DNA from: Symsagittifera roscoffensis
Taxonomy: Eukaryota > Xenacoelomorpha > Acoela > Convolutidae
Length of the DNA stretch: 64,000 nucleotides
Direction: 5' to 3'
Assembly: GCF_963678635.1 (NCBI RefSeq)
Contig: NC_087062.1
Span: 92,415,845-92,479,844 of the forward strand
Below the pieces are notes generated by a model. That model ran no database searches. It was not told the DNA's origin and saw only the letters and a program-made list of their open reading frames with translations. Shown here piece by piece: positions 1 to 11,933 of the stretch. Position 1 is the first letter of the stretch. Every line of letters starts with the position of its first letter. The position numbers were made by a program, and so were the translations under genes.

Positions 1-372
1 TTTTTTTTGGAAATTTTATGTTTATAGTATATAGGACTAAAAACTAACGCATAAAAACAGAAAAACATAAAACTAGTATTTTTGTTCGAATCACTGAAGT
101 TGTTACTTCTTGGGGCGTGTCTTATTTTTTTCCCACTCAAAATCAGGTATTGGAAATCTTCAGGTACCACAAATGATCTGATAGCATAGAGAATATTTGG
201 AACGGATCTAGTGACCAATCATCTTGAAGCTTTTTCAGTCGTGTTTCAAAAGACAAAAGAAGTTTCCCTAAATTTATCTGTATCCGGAATAATTGGTTCA
301 AAAGTGACCTAGCAGGTAAATAACAGGCTTATACTAGTAGGATTAAATTTCCGTTATGCCATAAAAAATAAA

Positions 373-570
373 CGAACACCAAAAATCAAAATAATCGAAT
401 AAATTTATTTGAATAAACCTAAATTGCTATTGCTTTCCAATATGCATTTTCAATGAGCATCCAATATGCATTCAAGGTTACATTTTTAGTGCGAACATCA
501 AAGATCAAAAAATGTAATAAATTTCTGAAATAACCTAATATGCTATTGCTATCCAATATGCATTTTCATC
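373..570. repeat. diverged direct repeat, period 119 bp
   Basis: Two copies (373-453 and 492-570) both begin CGAACA, pass through a TAATAAATTT-like stretch and end with the phrase CCAATATGCATTTTCA. Single-base differences and small indels separate them. Noncoding. Confidence 0.6.
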
Positions 571-1704
571 AAGTTCAGATTCTTTTTAAAAAAAGATACA
601 TTTTGAAAAAAAACACCGTAGTTTTAAAATTTTTTTAAAAAATAAATGTCGGCATTTTCAGTGATATTCTGTAACCGTTTATCCCTTGTGTGTATTTTTG
701 AAATTTCATAGATAATTTTGAAAAACTTAATCTTGGGATAATTTTTTTGTGCTAACAGAAAAGTTCGCGTTTGTAGGTTGAGGTGATTTTTGCTGCAAAA
801 AATTGTACTTGGGATGGTTTTACTGCAAATGGTTTCTAAGCTAAAAATTTCAATGAGTTTTTTCTTTACAGTCTAGAGTCAATTAATGCCCTGAGCTAAA
901 CGTTTAGAAGAATGTCGTCTAAAATATGTCGTCTAACAGTTTGTTTTGAGCTTCTCTGGTTTGAAAATTTATGGTATAATTATTTCGCTCAAAAGTTCCA
1001 ATTATTATTTTTTCAATGCGTATTGGGTACAGAGCAACGGGTTAAACAGACTCGGATATTATTTCAAATTGATATGACGTAAGCTAACTAATCAAAAAAG
1101 TTTGCTAGTTTACACCATTTTTATCATTTTACTTGACTTTTAAGATTGTTAAGAAAGAGGAAAAACGCCCTTTTTTAAAATCCCAAATTGTTCAAAGTTG
1201 TAATTCTCAAAATTTCAGATTTCAATCAAGCATAGTCATAAAGAAAACGTTTGAACTGAAAGCGTTAAAATCAAACTGCTGATATGAAGAGTTTGCTCAA
1301 GAATCGTAAATGTGCTGAAAATCGTAATTGGTCTGAATAAAGAACATGAATCAATCTTAACTATTCCTTTGCGTTCCTAGAAAGTTTGAATGAAAAATTA
1401 TACACCATACTTCATCTATTCAAAATGTGACGATGGGGTCAAAAGGCAAGCAATCATGTTTCCACTTTCAATTGTTTATTTTTTTCGGATCTCCTCAATT
1501 GTTTCCCATTTCAGTATCTAATGTTAAATTTTCTTCCCTATAAAGAACTAATTAAAAGGTTATGCACATATGAATTTTGTAATAAACTGTTTAATTAGTT
1601 TTTTAGGGGTGGCAAGCAATCTTTGCCCTAAAAAAATTATCTAATACAATGCTGAAAAAAATTCTTCGGACAATAGAACCAATTTTGAAATTTTGATTAA
1701 TTTT

Positions 1705-2350
1705 TTCTCAAATTGGGTTAAGATAAAAAATGAAGCGACCAAAAATTGCTTAGAATTTTACCAAGAAATTTTATGGTGCAATTTGGTCGGACATTCTGGG
1801 AAAAAAAATTTTACACCCAAAAATAAGGTCAATTTGGCTTATTTAGTTTTTGAGCCAATGAATTTGAAACTTAAGCCAATGAATTAATTGATGAGAAAAT
1901 TGAATGAAAACAAGCCTCTTGCACAGTACAAAAGTCTTCTAGAAGTGTAAAATCTTCAAAACTTGAACTCTAAAAAATGTCGTTCTTACTATGAAAAAAT
2001 CAAAATCTTTGTTCAAAGATAAAATTTATAAATTTTATACATTTTACTTATTAAAATATTGTGGAGCCGAGTAAACGGCCTTTTTTGATAAAACTTTCCC
2101 TCTGTTAATGTGGTAGTTTTTGCGTAGTTGTTGATCAAACAAGAAAAATCAAATTGACTCGTTTTAGGTTAAATTTTGGTTCCGAATTTCACAAAAAAGG
2201 CACCATAAGTTTGGCTCCGAATCTCACGCAAAGGCAGCAGAAGTTTGGTTTCGGGTAATTTCGCAAAATAAATTGCACCAAAAGGTCTGGTAAAATTCTG
2301 AGCAACTCTTGTTTTCTTCATTTCTCGACTTGTCTTGACCCAATTTGAGA
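1705..2350. repeat. diverged inverted repeat with ~80-bp arms
   Basis: The plus strand near 1705-1790 and the minus strand of about 2265-2350 share the phrases TTTTTCTCAAATTGGGT, AATTTTACCA and GGTGCAATTT in the same order. This makes a fold-back pair with a spacer of roughly 470 bp. It is probably an old inverted transposon fragment. No target duplication was seen. Confidence 0.5.
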
Positions 2351-2652
2351 AAAACGCGTTTAAATTTTCCAGTGTTGTACGCTTTCTGATAATTTAAACC
2401 AGCACTGTATGATGATGAAAGCGTAAGCACGAATAATTTCAGCGTGGCAATTTATTCAGCGCTCAAAGTTATTCAAAAGTGATTGGAGGCAAACTAAATG
2501 GTCAAACTAATTAACCCAAGTTTAATCAATTCCACTTAAAACTGGCTGCGGAACTCCAGAATGACGATACTTGGAAAAATTTGTTTTTGAGGATTTTTTG
2601 AGAAATTTTTCCCCTGCATTTTTAGTGTAGGTAGAATTATGTCTCTAGTTAC

Positions 2653-2879
2653 CTGAATCTTTTGGCCATGATATTATACACGAGGGGATCCACGATACTG
2701 TTGCAGAGGTAAAGGAGAGAGAAAATTCCGATCATGGCATCCTGGTAGAACAAGGACCACCCCTTAGTCCCCCTTCCCCCCGACAGTTTGTACTGGATGC
2801 CGGAAACAAACATAAGCCAGCGGTGGGGGGACATGAGCAGGACAAAGGAGACCAACACCACCAGAAACATCTTGCTCAT
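2653..2879 (-). CDS. class A peptide GPCR, exon with TM6, loop 3 and TM7
   Basis: This exon encodes TM6 with an SPHRW motif in place of the usual CWxP/WxPY region, a short third extracellular loop, and TM7 ending in the NPxxY-type signature DPLVY followed by NIMAKRFR (start of helix 8). The acceptor is TTTAG before ATGAGCAAG. The preceding exon ends in phase 0, and the join gives the basic end of loop 3 followed by an SKM motif, the layout of TRH-receptor-like and related neuropeptide receptors. Read straight through, the frame stops with TAA right after KRFR. That stop lies inside a good donor (TTCAG/GTAACT), so a phase-2 splice to a tail exon is more likely than a natural C-terminus. The receptor would be a plasma-membrane peptide receptor; its ligand cannot be told. 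Confidence 0.85.
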
Positions 2880-2978
2880 CTAAACATCATCAAGTCCATC
2901 GTCAAGTTAGCATGTTTAAAGCCGCTATGACACTGTCTCAAACACTGGTGTGAAACAAGAGACGTTGGCGGTCTTGTT

Positions 2979-3289
2979 CCCGGGCTGAGGTGCTCGACTC
3001 ATGATTCGACCTTGTTCGACTCATGATTCGACCCTGTTCGACTCATGATTCGACCCTGTTCGACTCATGATTCGACCCTGTTCGACTCATGATTCGACCC
3101 TGTTCGACTCATGATTCGACCTTGTTCGACTCATGATTCGACCCTGTTCGACTCATGATTCGACCCTGTTCGACCCATGATTCGACTTTGTTTGACTATA
3201 GCCTTCGTTCGACCGTCTTAATTTGCGACGAAAGTTGGACATCTTTCGACCGTGTCGGTCGAATCATGAGTCGAACACCTCAGCCCGGG
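2979..3289. repeat. fold-back element: 32-bp inverted ends around a 22-bp minisatellite
   Basis: The ends 2979-3010 and 3258-3289 are inverted copies of each other, starting CCCGGGCTGAGGTG, with one mismatch in 32 bp. Inside, about nine head-to-tail copies of a 22-bp unit (TTCGACTCATGATTCGACCC plus TG; roughly 2992-3190) follow the left end. Each unit carries TTCGAC, and the right end has it inverted. A non-repeated stretch (3190-3257) separates the array from the right end. I found no clear target duplication. It looks like a small fold-back transposon whose end has expanded into a satellite. Confidence 0.7.
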
Positions 3290-4099
3290 TTATACATATG
3301 ATAGTTTAATATCGTTTTTGTAGTCTCATAAAAGACAAAATGTCTTTTAAAAATTGTGTTTTAAGAACAGTTTACTTTTCTGTAGCGTTGCATTAATTAC
3401 TATAGATTTTCCCATTTACTTTCAATATTTTTTATTGTAAATTTCAAAAAACTTACTTTTAATTTCAACGGGTTTAATTCCTGACATTAAAATTGAACCA
3501 AAACTTTCAAGTTAAACAAATTTCATTTAATCTCAACGCGATGATAGTACTGAATAAGTCTGCTCGTATACCAGGTTGACGCCCCGAAAGCTCCGAATGC
3601 TCCTCAAATAGTCTCGATTAGTTTTCAAATCAAACTTTGAGAAACTTCATATTTTTGAATGCGACATATAAAAGATAAAGTCATATTATTTTTATCGTCT
3701 TAAAATGATCAAGAAGTTTGCCTCAATTCAAATTGGAAATTTAAATGAGCGCGAGATAAACCGTCACAGATAATTAAATTGGGTATTGAAACAATCAAAT
3801 ATGATTCGAGGACTGTACAAAATAATGTGGGCTAGTAGCGGCACATTCGATTGGCATTCCAAAAGTTACCGGATCGATCCATCCATGTAGTCAAAATTCT
3901 TTTAAAAATGATCCGAAAAAAAGCCACCAAACAAAAATTCCGCAAAAAAAACATCTGAACTGCCACTAGCCTCTGAAGCAAGATATCTTGAAAATATTTG
4001 AAGGAACAAATATTGAAATATGTTGAATGACTTTTCACACGCTTTTAGTTGATTTTAGAATCATTAGGTTCATTGAATTTCAGCTGCAGCCGTTGAAAT
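3290..4099. other. intron DNA, nothing recognised
   Basis: AT-rich single-copy-looking sequence. The short open frame at 3832-4038 has no recognisable motif and is most likely chance. Confidence 0.5.
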
Positions 4100-4530
4100 T
4101 AATCGTAAATCCAGTTGCGGATTTAGGGGAGACGCCTCTTCCCCTCAGGGATTCGACCCCCTGCTGACCCAAAGGGTTCCCCATTTTGTACTATTTTGAG
4201 ATATCCATTTTTGGCTGACTTACCTTAAAATTTTTCCAAAGGCGCCCTTAGCGCCAATCTATACTAAATTTGAGGGGGAGCGCGCGCCGAAAAAACGCGA
4301 TTTATTGGTCGACATTTTCCATTAAGTGCCTAAAAACGCCTTTTTTGGCCTTTTTTTCAAAAAACTGCCTGCGACGCAGAAAATTTGGACAAATTAGGGT
4401 CCTTATAGTGGTTTGGAAGGGCTCAGAAAATCAATTTGGTCGACCTAAAAAAGGGTCGTCAAAAAAGGGTCGACCTAAAGAAAAAGGTCGACGCCTGCGT
4501 AAAATCTATAAAAAATTTGTAGAACAAGTT
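4100..4530. mobile_element. fragment of a hAT-like nonautonomous element (copy 1)
   Basis: The left part begins near GTTGCGGATTTAGGGGA, close to the CAGGGGCGGATCTAG end seen at 8167. The stretch near 4390-4450 (phrases GGTTTGG, GGGCTCA, TTGGTCGACCTA) matches, in inverted orientation, the sequence near 12012-12060. Both copies are strongly diverged. The open frame at 4270-4584 is not conserved between copies and is not called a gene. Confidence 0.45.
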
Positions 4531-5035
4531 CTGCGAAACCTTTTCACACAAATTTTTCAAACTGAGTTTGTCATAAGATTTTAAAAAGGTGAGAATAAAA
4601 AGTTTATAAATTTATAACAGCACTTAGATGGTGAAATTTGTTGAGATATTTAGACACAAAATTTCACTTCAAATTAGGTTCTGTTTGGCTATTTTTGTCT
4701 ATTTGACTGTTTCAAAGGCTTCTGATGTTTTAAAAAACATTTTCAACGAATGAAAATTATCTATGTGAAAATTTTCACTTAAGCCCTGGGTTTCTTTGTG
4801 TCAGAAAAACCTCAGTTTTGCAGACAAAACTCAAAGTTGCAAATAAGAGTCAAATAGTTCTTTGATTTTTTATTTTTGAAAAATGCTAGTAAACTAATAT
4901 AAAGTTTACAAAACTGTGTATCATACACTTTTCTCCTATAAAAAATGCTTGTACTCAAGTACTTGTACGTATAATTTTGTAGACATTGTAGAAAAGGATC
5001 TTTTTAAAGAAAATTTTGTGATAAAACTTTTTATT
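4531..5035. other. intron DNA, nothing recognised
   Basis: AT-rich. It contains a small palindrome near 4953 (GTACTCAAGTACTTGTAC) but no gene or element that I can support. Confidence 0.5.
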
Positions 5036-5210
5036 CAACCCGGGACGCGGAATCCCCCGGGACGCGGAATCCCCCGGGACGCGGTCTAGGACTAAATCCC
5101 CCAGGATAAAAACCCACCGGATATAATTCTCCAGGACTAAATCCCCCGTAGGACCAAATCCCCCTAAGACAAAATCCCCCAGTTTCTAGTTTAAAATCCC
5201 CCACATTCGA
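5036..5210. repeat. degenerate minisatellite, unit like GGACTAAATCCCCC
   Basis: Three near-exact copies of CGGGACGCGGAATCCCC-type units (5039-5090) pass into six or seven looser units of about 15-20 bp containing AAATCCCCC (5090-5205). The G/C runs stand out against the AT-rich surroundings. The open frame on the minus strand (5031-5219, Gly/Pro-rich) is a translation of the repeat and not a gene. Confidence 0.65.
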
Positions 5211-8158
5211 AATCAACAAAACAGCGACACTAAAACTTGAATTAAAACATGAAAGATAATTAACAGAAAAGAAGTAGATAGACTAGAGACTAAAAACTAA
5301 AAAGACAAGTTAACAGCTATGGCTTTAAGATAATCCAACTCTTTGTAGTTAGCGGCAGAGCATACAATTCTCTTTATCCTCCCAAAATTATCCTCTTTCC
5401 TTGTATGAACTTTCTTGCCGAGCTGCATTTGAGCAAAACTGAAAGATTGCAGTGATTGCTGCCTCTGAATTGCCTCACTGAACTTCCATATGTCAGAATT
5501 TGACATTTGGAGCATGGATTCGAATCCACGGTGGAATCCTTCAAGGGCTCAATTACTCAGCAATTTATATCAAGTGTCTTGTGCCACCTAGCAGAGTCCA
5601 AGAAAGATTTAATCTGCTAAATTTTGCATAACTGTTTATATTGATATGTGATAGCCGAAAATATCATTTTTACTTTAAAAATATCAAGTTTAAACATTGA
5701 ATTTTAAAAAATGTTTTATGCTTTTTGCTGCTCAACAATTAGACCGATAGTTAAACTTGATCAGTAATTAAGCCAGTTGTTAAGTGTCATTTTAATTTCA
5801 CAAAAACAAGCCAGAACTATGAAAACTTTGCCAACGTCAGTTTTTTCTAACGGAAACCAATTTGATAAAAACGCGTTTACAAATTTTTTTGGTCGTTTTG
5901 TCCGGCTAATTTAACTCAAGACTGTATCCACATTGCAATTAAAAGTCAAAAAATAAAATTTTAAAAAAAAATCAAGTTATTTTTTCAAAAAAGGTAACCA
6001 GATGAAATAAAACGCAAAAAAGTGTAGTATAAAAATGAAATGTATGAAATAATCAAAGTGTTTACAAGTATGAGCTATCTTTTAAAGTTTTGCTGAGAAA
6101 TAAAAAAATTTAAGAGCTTTAATACATTTTTGCTTTTTATTTTTTGTTTTTTTTTTGTTTGCATCCTATCAAACTACTGATAAAAACACCGGTGCTCATG
6201 AAAGTTTCATAATAACAAATTTGCAAATAAAACTTTGGAGGCTTAAGTATGTTCTACAGGGATAGAGGCTTAGATGGATAACTTAAGTAGGAATACTAGT
6301 CATCTCATTTGTTCAACACACGTTTTAGGAAGTTCAATGACCTAAAAAAGTAACACAAGCATATCAATTATCGCTAAATTTTAATCTAAATAGAGATAGT
6401 ATTTTGCCAATTTTTCTTAACACCGCATAAAATAGTTTCAGCATCATATTGAGCTTGAACCTTACCAAACGTTTTATAAAGTTACCTAAATTGCGCAATG
6501 AAAAAATTGATCAATTTTTCAAATTGATCCAGACGATTTTTCAATCTAGTTTCAAATTGGTTAGCACTGCAAATAAAATAATCAATTCTGATTGGCTGAA
6601 ATTTAAAAGATAGAACCAGATAAAGATCATCTTGCCTAAAACGCTCAAGGAGGACGGATTTTGAATTTATCCAAAAAATCCACCTGGCAATTGATACATC
6701 TCAAATATCAAAGTTGATTCTTCTGGTGAGTATTCAAGAGTATTCAAACGCAAAACCAGTAGCGTTTCTACTAAAAAAAAATTTGAACCATTTATAGTAA
6801 AATAAAAAATGTTCCCATTTCTATCATAATTAACGAACAGTTGTTTTCTTACTAAGACTACGATTATCAGTCCCAAATATTATACAATTTCAATTATACA
6901 AAATAAAAATAATCAGAGTCAACTAAAAATATCATTTCGTTTTAAAACTTCGGGGCTTTTTGATTAGTTTCACATACTTCTATGCAAATCGGCTAGGGTA
7001 TATCAATAGTTTTTAAATTCGCGGCTGAACAAATTTTTCAGAGCTTCGATACCTTCTTTACACATTCTCTATATTCTTGTCTGTTTTGGAGCGCGCTTTT
7101 CATATTCTTATAAGCTCCCATTGACTCTCCAATTTTTTTTTCTGCAGCTTCAAAAACTTGCTGTTTAAATAATGATTTAAACTGACTTCAATTCAATTTA
7201 ATTTGATCTCAAACTAAAAATTTGGAAAAAAAATTGAAACAATTCTGGGTGGAAATTTGTTGTTGACTTTTTACAGGTTTGTTTTCATGCATGTTCAACC
7301 AATTTCAATCATTTTGAACGCCAATTTTAATCTTTTTGAAATCTTTTTAAACAATTTTTATCGCTCATTTTTACTTTCATGAGTCAATCCAGTACTGTTT
7401 GAGTCAGTGCAAGAATGCATGAACTTTCCACTCAATTTCTCATTTTTTATCTGCTGAATTAAACGTCAAAACAAAAATATTATGTTTTATCTATTCATTC
7501 TTAAGTATGTCAAATTGCGCATAAAAATCTCCATAACGGAAAATCCTAACAAGGCTTAATGAATAGCAACCAATTTTGGTCAATATAGCTATAGCAATTA
7601 GCTGAACAGTTATAAATTTTAGCTGCAATGTTTATCAATAGAATAGCTTTTTAATAAAATTTATAGAGTTTTATTGTTAAGTAACTCATTCACAACTCAT
7701 TCAGTAAAAGAAGCGAATGTTTTTTTACTGCACATAAATGATTAGCTATTTTTTCCTGAAATGAAAGAAAAAATTGCTTTTTGCAGATGACGCAATCAAT
7801 CAACATACTATAAGAAATGCAGATAATTGTATTTTGGTGAGTACTGAATTAACCAAGTGAATATAAAAGGAACAAAAACATAAAAAGCCAAAAGTGGTGA
7901 CAACATGACAAGAAAGGTCACAGAGGTTTCTTGAGCTAAACAATTCTGGTAAGCATAGATCGTCAGGAGCAATGCTGTCACAAAAGCGTTTTTACATTGC
8001 AATTTTGTAGCAATCGCAATACTTTTATGAGAAAAAGTCATATAAATCCAATGCTTAGCATTACTATTGTTTTTGAAAGTTTTGATTACTCACAGGTGAA
8101 AAAATTCTGGAGTCGATTTTGATGACCTGCGGTAATTATACGAGCATCGATGCAATGA
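5211..8158. other. intron DNA, nothing recognised
   Basis: About 2.9 kb of AT-rich sequence with only short, motif-free open frames. The minus-strand frame at 7808-8041 is hydrophobic but lacks receptor motifs and splice-consistent ends. Confidence 0.5.
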
Positions 8159-8224
8159 TAGAGCACCAGGGGCGGATCTAGGATTTTCTAGGATGCTCCC
8201 CCTAAATCCGCCCCTGTAGAGCAC
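8159..8224. mobile_element. 50-bp hAT-type MITE with 8-bp target duplications
   Basis: The element at 8167-8216 begins CAGGGGCGGATCTAGG and ends CCTAAATCCGCCCCTG, so its ends are inverted repeats of about 16 bp with one or two mismatches. It is flanked by TAGAGCAC on both sides (8159-8166 and 8217-8224), a perfect 8-bp target-site duplication. The duplication length and the CAGGGGCGGAT-type ends both fit the hAT superfamily. Only about 18 bp lie between the ends, so it can only have moved with a transposase made elsewhere. Confidence 0.85.
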
Positions 8225-8299
8225 TATTCTGCTTATCAAATTCGCTTGGATGTTTTTGCTTTGTTATTTTCACCAATTTTTGACAAAGTTATACAATTT

Positions 8300-10340
8300 T
8301 TCTACTCAAGATGACATATATATGACCAACTAACTCCACTAATACTGAGCTATTCTCTCTCTAGAAAATCTCTGACGAGAAGCAACTATCTACTATTTCT
8401 GCTACAGTTGTTATCTATCTTACTTCAAGAACCAACTACTCGATTCGCTAGCAATAATTCTTCTCTCGGACTAGCGGAGAACGAACTATACTCTCTCTCA
8501 GTATCAATTGCTCTCTTCTCTGACTGAGAACCAACTACTCTTAATAGTAGTTAACAACTGTTCTGTTCTCTGACTGAGAACCAACTACTCTTATTACTAG
8601 CTAACACTGTTCGGACTCTTACAGGCTCTACGGTACCCTCCAATTCCTTGTCTTTCTTTACACTTAGTTTTAGTGAAGTCATGCCATTCCCTATCAGTCC
8701 TGACATTCGCCTAAATCACCCGTCCGCACATGTTTTAAGACTATATCCCTCCTCCTGTCAACTCTACCACGTGCCAACTTCGGTTTCTTTTATCAATATT
8801 TTCACACTTATTAGATACCCGGTATGCAGTAGCTGCCGCAATTTGACCAAGCAAACAAATGTCACACAATTCTGATCAACTAATTCCTGAACTCAGTGAC
8901 TTCAGCCCTCGAGTTCAACTAACCTCTAAACCATGCTATGTTTACCCAGTGATCCTTCCAAGGTCTTTATTTTAATTATCCCGTTAACTTTCCGACCTCC
9001 CAAGGGTGGGGGGAGACCCTTTTCATGGGTCTTCTAGCTATCAGGGCAAGGTAGTTCATCTATTAGGGGTCAAATTAAACCGAAAACTCACCTCCCGAAA
9101 ACCAAGTAATTTTTTTCGTCCGCTCATACTATTTAGGAGATATGCTGCGGTCCTAAAACTATCAATTTCTTCTGGGACTACTTCTCTTTAGTCTAGTTGA
9201 AATGCTATTAATAGATCAATATACAAGCTAAACTGAACCCAATGTTTACCAAGTCCACTTTGAATTAACTCTACTACTCCATGGTTGCAATATCTCTACT
9301 CCACAGCTATATCTCTATCGGCTTCTGCTTTAGTTCCCAATATATAAGTTTTCCTCCCACAACTTTTAGCAAGGTGATCCATTCTGATTTCCTGGAGAAT
9401 ACGCCACTTTCCGGTGTTAACCTCGGGGTTTTCCATGCAAGTTTGGGGTCAAAAAGCCCAAAGGATAACTTAAGGTCACCCAGGGGTCAACCGGGGTCAA
9501 ACTTCCACATTCAGGTTTAGAATCCCATAGGGGTCCTACCTACCAAGTATCATCCATGTCCCGTTAATACTTCCAAAGTTATCTCATTTCTAGGGTCCAT
9601 CATCACTTTTCCCTGGAAAAGGCAATTAACACCCGAAGGAGTTGTCGGAGGCGTTTCAAACACCAAGTTTTTTTTCGGGGTTCGTATCTTATGCCGATTG
9701 CCGCAATAAAATCATTATGCCACCGTTCATTATTTCGCGTAAATTGCCTATTTCCGGTCTAAGGGGGTGTTTTTCCAAGTGCTAATAACTTCCGGTTCAG
9801 CCGCTGGATTTGGCTCATGTTATAAAACAAGATGTATCTTGCCATTACCTATCATCCCTCCAAGTTTCAGCTCCCTGCATTCAATGGAGGCCGAGAAACG
9901 ACTTCCGGAAGTTAGGGGTGGGTTTCTTTACTAAGGACATAAAACCGGAAGTAGGGGTACTAGGGGTCTGGGGTTCAAACATAAGCTTCCCTTAACTAGT
10001 CCTTCAACATACTATAACTTGAGCCCAACACCGCCGCTAGTTTCCGAGTTCTGATAGGGCCATTTACACTTCCGGGGACCGTTAACACTTGCCCCCCAAG
10101 GGTCTGAGGGGTCCCGTTTTTCGTATGCCCGGGTAAAATCATCTCCAGTAACCCTCCTCTGAATTTCATAACATTAGCTTCAATAGTTCCGATTTTTAGG
10201 GGAGGGAGATTCGCCGATTTTGTCAAATTTTATTTTCTGGAATAGGAGGTACGATATCCTCGAAGATTGAACTATTTTGAACTCTTCCCTTTGTTTGCTC
10301 TTCTACTTAACTTAATGACGACTCAATCTTACGCTCAGGT
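8300..10340. repeat. 2-kb unidentified island with short degenerate repeats
   Basis: This block is richer in G and C and in pyrimidine-strand runs than its flanks. It opens with five or so loose copies of a GAGAACCAACTAC unit (8370-8600; two are near-identical copies of CTCTGACTGAGAACCAACTA). It then carries scattered phrases such as GGGGTCAAA, CCGTTAA, ACTTCCGG and TAGGGGTC up to about 10240. I see no long frame, LTRs, terminal inverted repeats or target duplication. It may be a nonautonomous element or the noncoding part of a larger one, but I do not recognise it. Confidence 0.45.
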
Positions 10341-10345
10341 TACTA

Positions 10346-11930
10346 TAGCATGAAATACAGTAGAATCACCAATCCTACAAATAAAACAAAAGTGACTGTG
10401 TGAGAATTTTGCGAATGAATGTCGTAGTCATGTAATAAAACTCAATTTTGATTTAATCCCACGTTTGGTATTTTGAAAGTTTTCCAATTAACTTGCATGT
10501 GTAAAGTTTATCTTAAATAATGTAACTACAAATCTTAATAATTTTAAAATTTCTAAATTTACAATTTCCAGATTTGAAAAAATGCTATTCATACACTTTC
10601 CATATATGAAAAAATGCTAGTCATACAATTTCCATTATTGAAAAAAAAACTAATCAAAGACCTTTCATGCAATTTTCTGTACGTACGGAATTGTATGGAA
10701 TATGTATCACTAGCTTTTTTCCATATATGGAAACTACATGACTAGCATTTTTGGTCAACCCGGGTTAGCGGCAGTTCGTTTTGGGCGATAAAAATTGATC
10801 AGACTCAAACATTTAATAAATTCTTAGTAAATGTGTTTTCTTACTTTTTAAAAATGATTTGTAGGAGTTTGGACATTGAAAGATAGCTACCGCAAACTTC
10901 TAGACAAATTTTGGAAGGTAGATATTTTTGATAATTAATGTTAAAAATGAAAAAAATATATCGAGACCCTTTAAATTAGAGGTAGTGCATAAAGGGAGCA
11001 AATTTTCAAACACAATTAGCCATGATCATGATAATTTTTTGTCATGTTAAAGAAATTGGATGTTAAAAAGTTCCGGGAATCAACAAAATCTTATCCACTA
11101 ATAAATATCTTTGACAGTCATCAAGGGAGAGGGTAATTTTTCAAATGTTTTGCCCTTTAGAAATGGTGCTCATTAATCAGCGCGCTGATTTTTTTTGTAG
11201 TTTAAATATCTTCATGCACTAGAAACATTATTTTGATATCATAATTGGGCTATTCATATCATTCCATTTTGCTAAGAATTGTAAAGGAAGCTTAATATAA
11301 AGACATAATAAACAAACGATAAATTTCAAAAACACTTTTTTTTTTATTTTCTACAGGCCCTGGAGAATCTTTTTACTTTATTTTAAAAAATCTATTATTT
11401 GTTTTTTGTTTGGCATATCTTCATTTGATGCTGCCTACTTGTTGTTCCTGCTACTACAAAAATGATATCAATCGAAAGTTATACGTCCTCGGAATCTACT
11501 TTGATAAAAGCCATCTATAAAAAAATAGATCGTTTTTTAACAAGTTTTGCAATTTTGAGCTAAAGGAGCCGTTTTAAGTTGTAACAAGCCACGTAACAAA
11601 TGTTTTTATCAAATCGAAAACTTGAAAAAAGAACTTTGAAAGTAGAAACAAAAAACAGGTTTTAAATGTGTTTATTTATTTGATTGTTTTTGGTATTTAT
11701 GGTGAATAAGATAGCTTTATATGAGATAAAAAGCCACAATTCTACAAAAAAAATTATATATTTTATCAAATAAACGATATTTCAAAATATATTTTGTGCC
11801 ATTTACACTAAGGCGAAGATTAAATCCGTCTTTGAAGTTTTTCAAATTTAAATTGAGGCCCGCTAAGTGGTTTACTTTAATTTGCTATACGCAAATTTTA
11901 TCATTTGTTAACTAACTTAATCTGTAGGGC
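10346..11930. other. intron DNA with a small inverted repeat
   Basis: AT-rich. Between about 10560 and 10760 the phrases TTTCCATATATG and AAAATGCTAGTCAT recur, once inverted as CATGACTAGCATTTTT. This gives a loose fold-back, followed at 10757 by AACCCGGGTTAGCGG. Nothing else was recognised. Confidence 0.45.
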
Positions 11931-11933
11931 AGG

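Larger units (their letters stand above)
1..2640. other. AT-rich intronic or 3' flanking DNA with minor repeats
   Basis: I see no supported gene here. If the receptor gene continues past its TM7 exon, this is downstream intron or 3' region. It holds a diverged direct repeat of about 80 bp (373-453 and 492-570, offset 119 bp), an inverted pair of about 80 bp (near 1705-1790 and 2265-2350), and a short degenerate tandem near 2175-2260. Short open frames at 1693-1887 and 2224-2430 are only the two arms of the inverted pair. Confidence 0.6.

Noticed and set aside
5031-5219. Gly/Pro-rich minus-strand frame
   Set aside because: It is simply a translation of the GGGGGATTT-type minisatellite.
7808-8041. 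Hydrophobic minus-strand frame that might be another receptor exon
   Set aside because: It has membrane-like stretches but none of the receptor landmarks and lies between TM5 and TM6-TM7 exons that already join perfectly.
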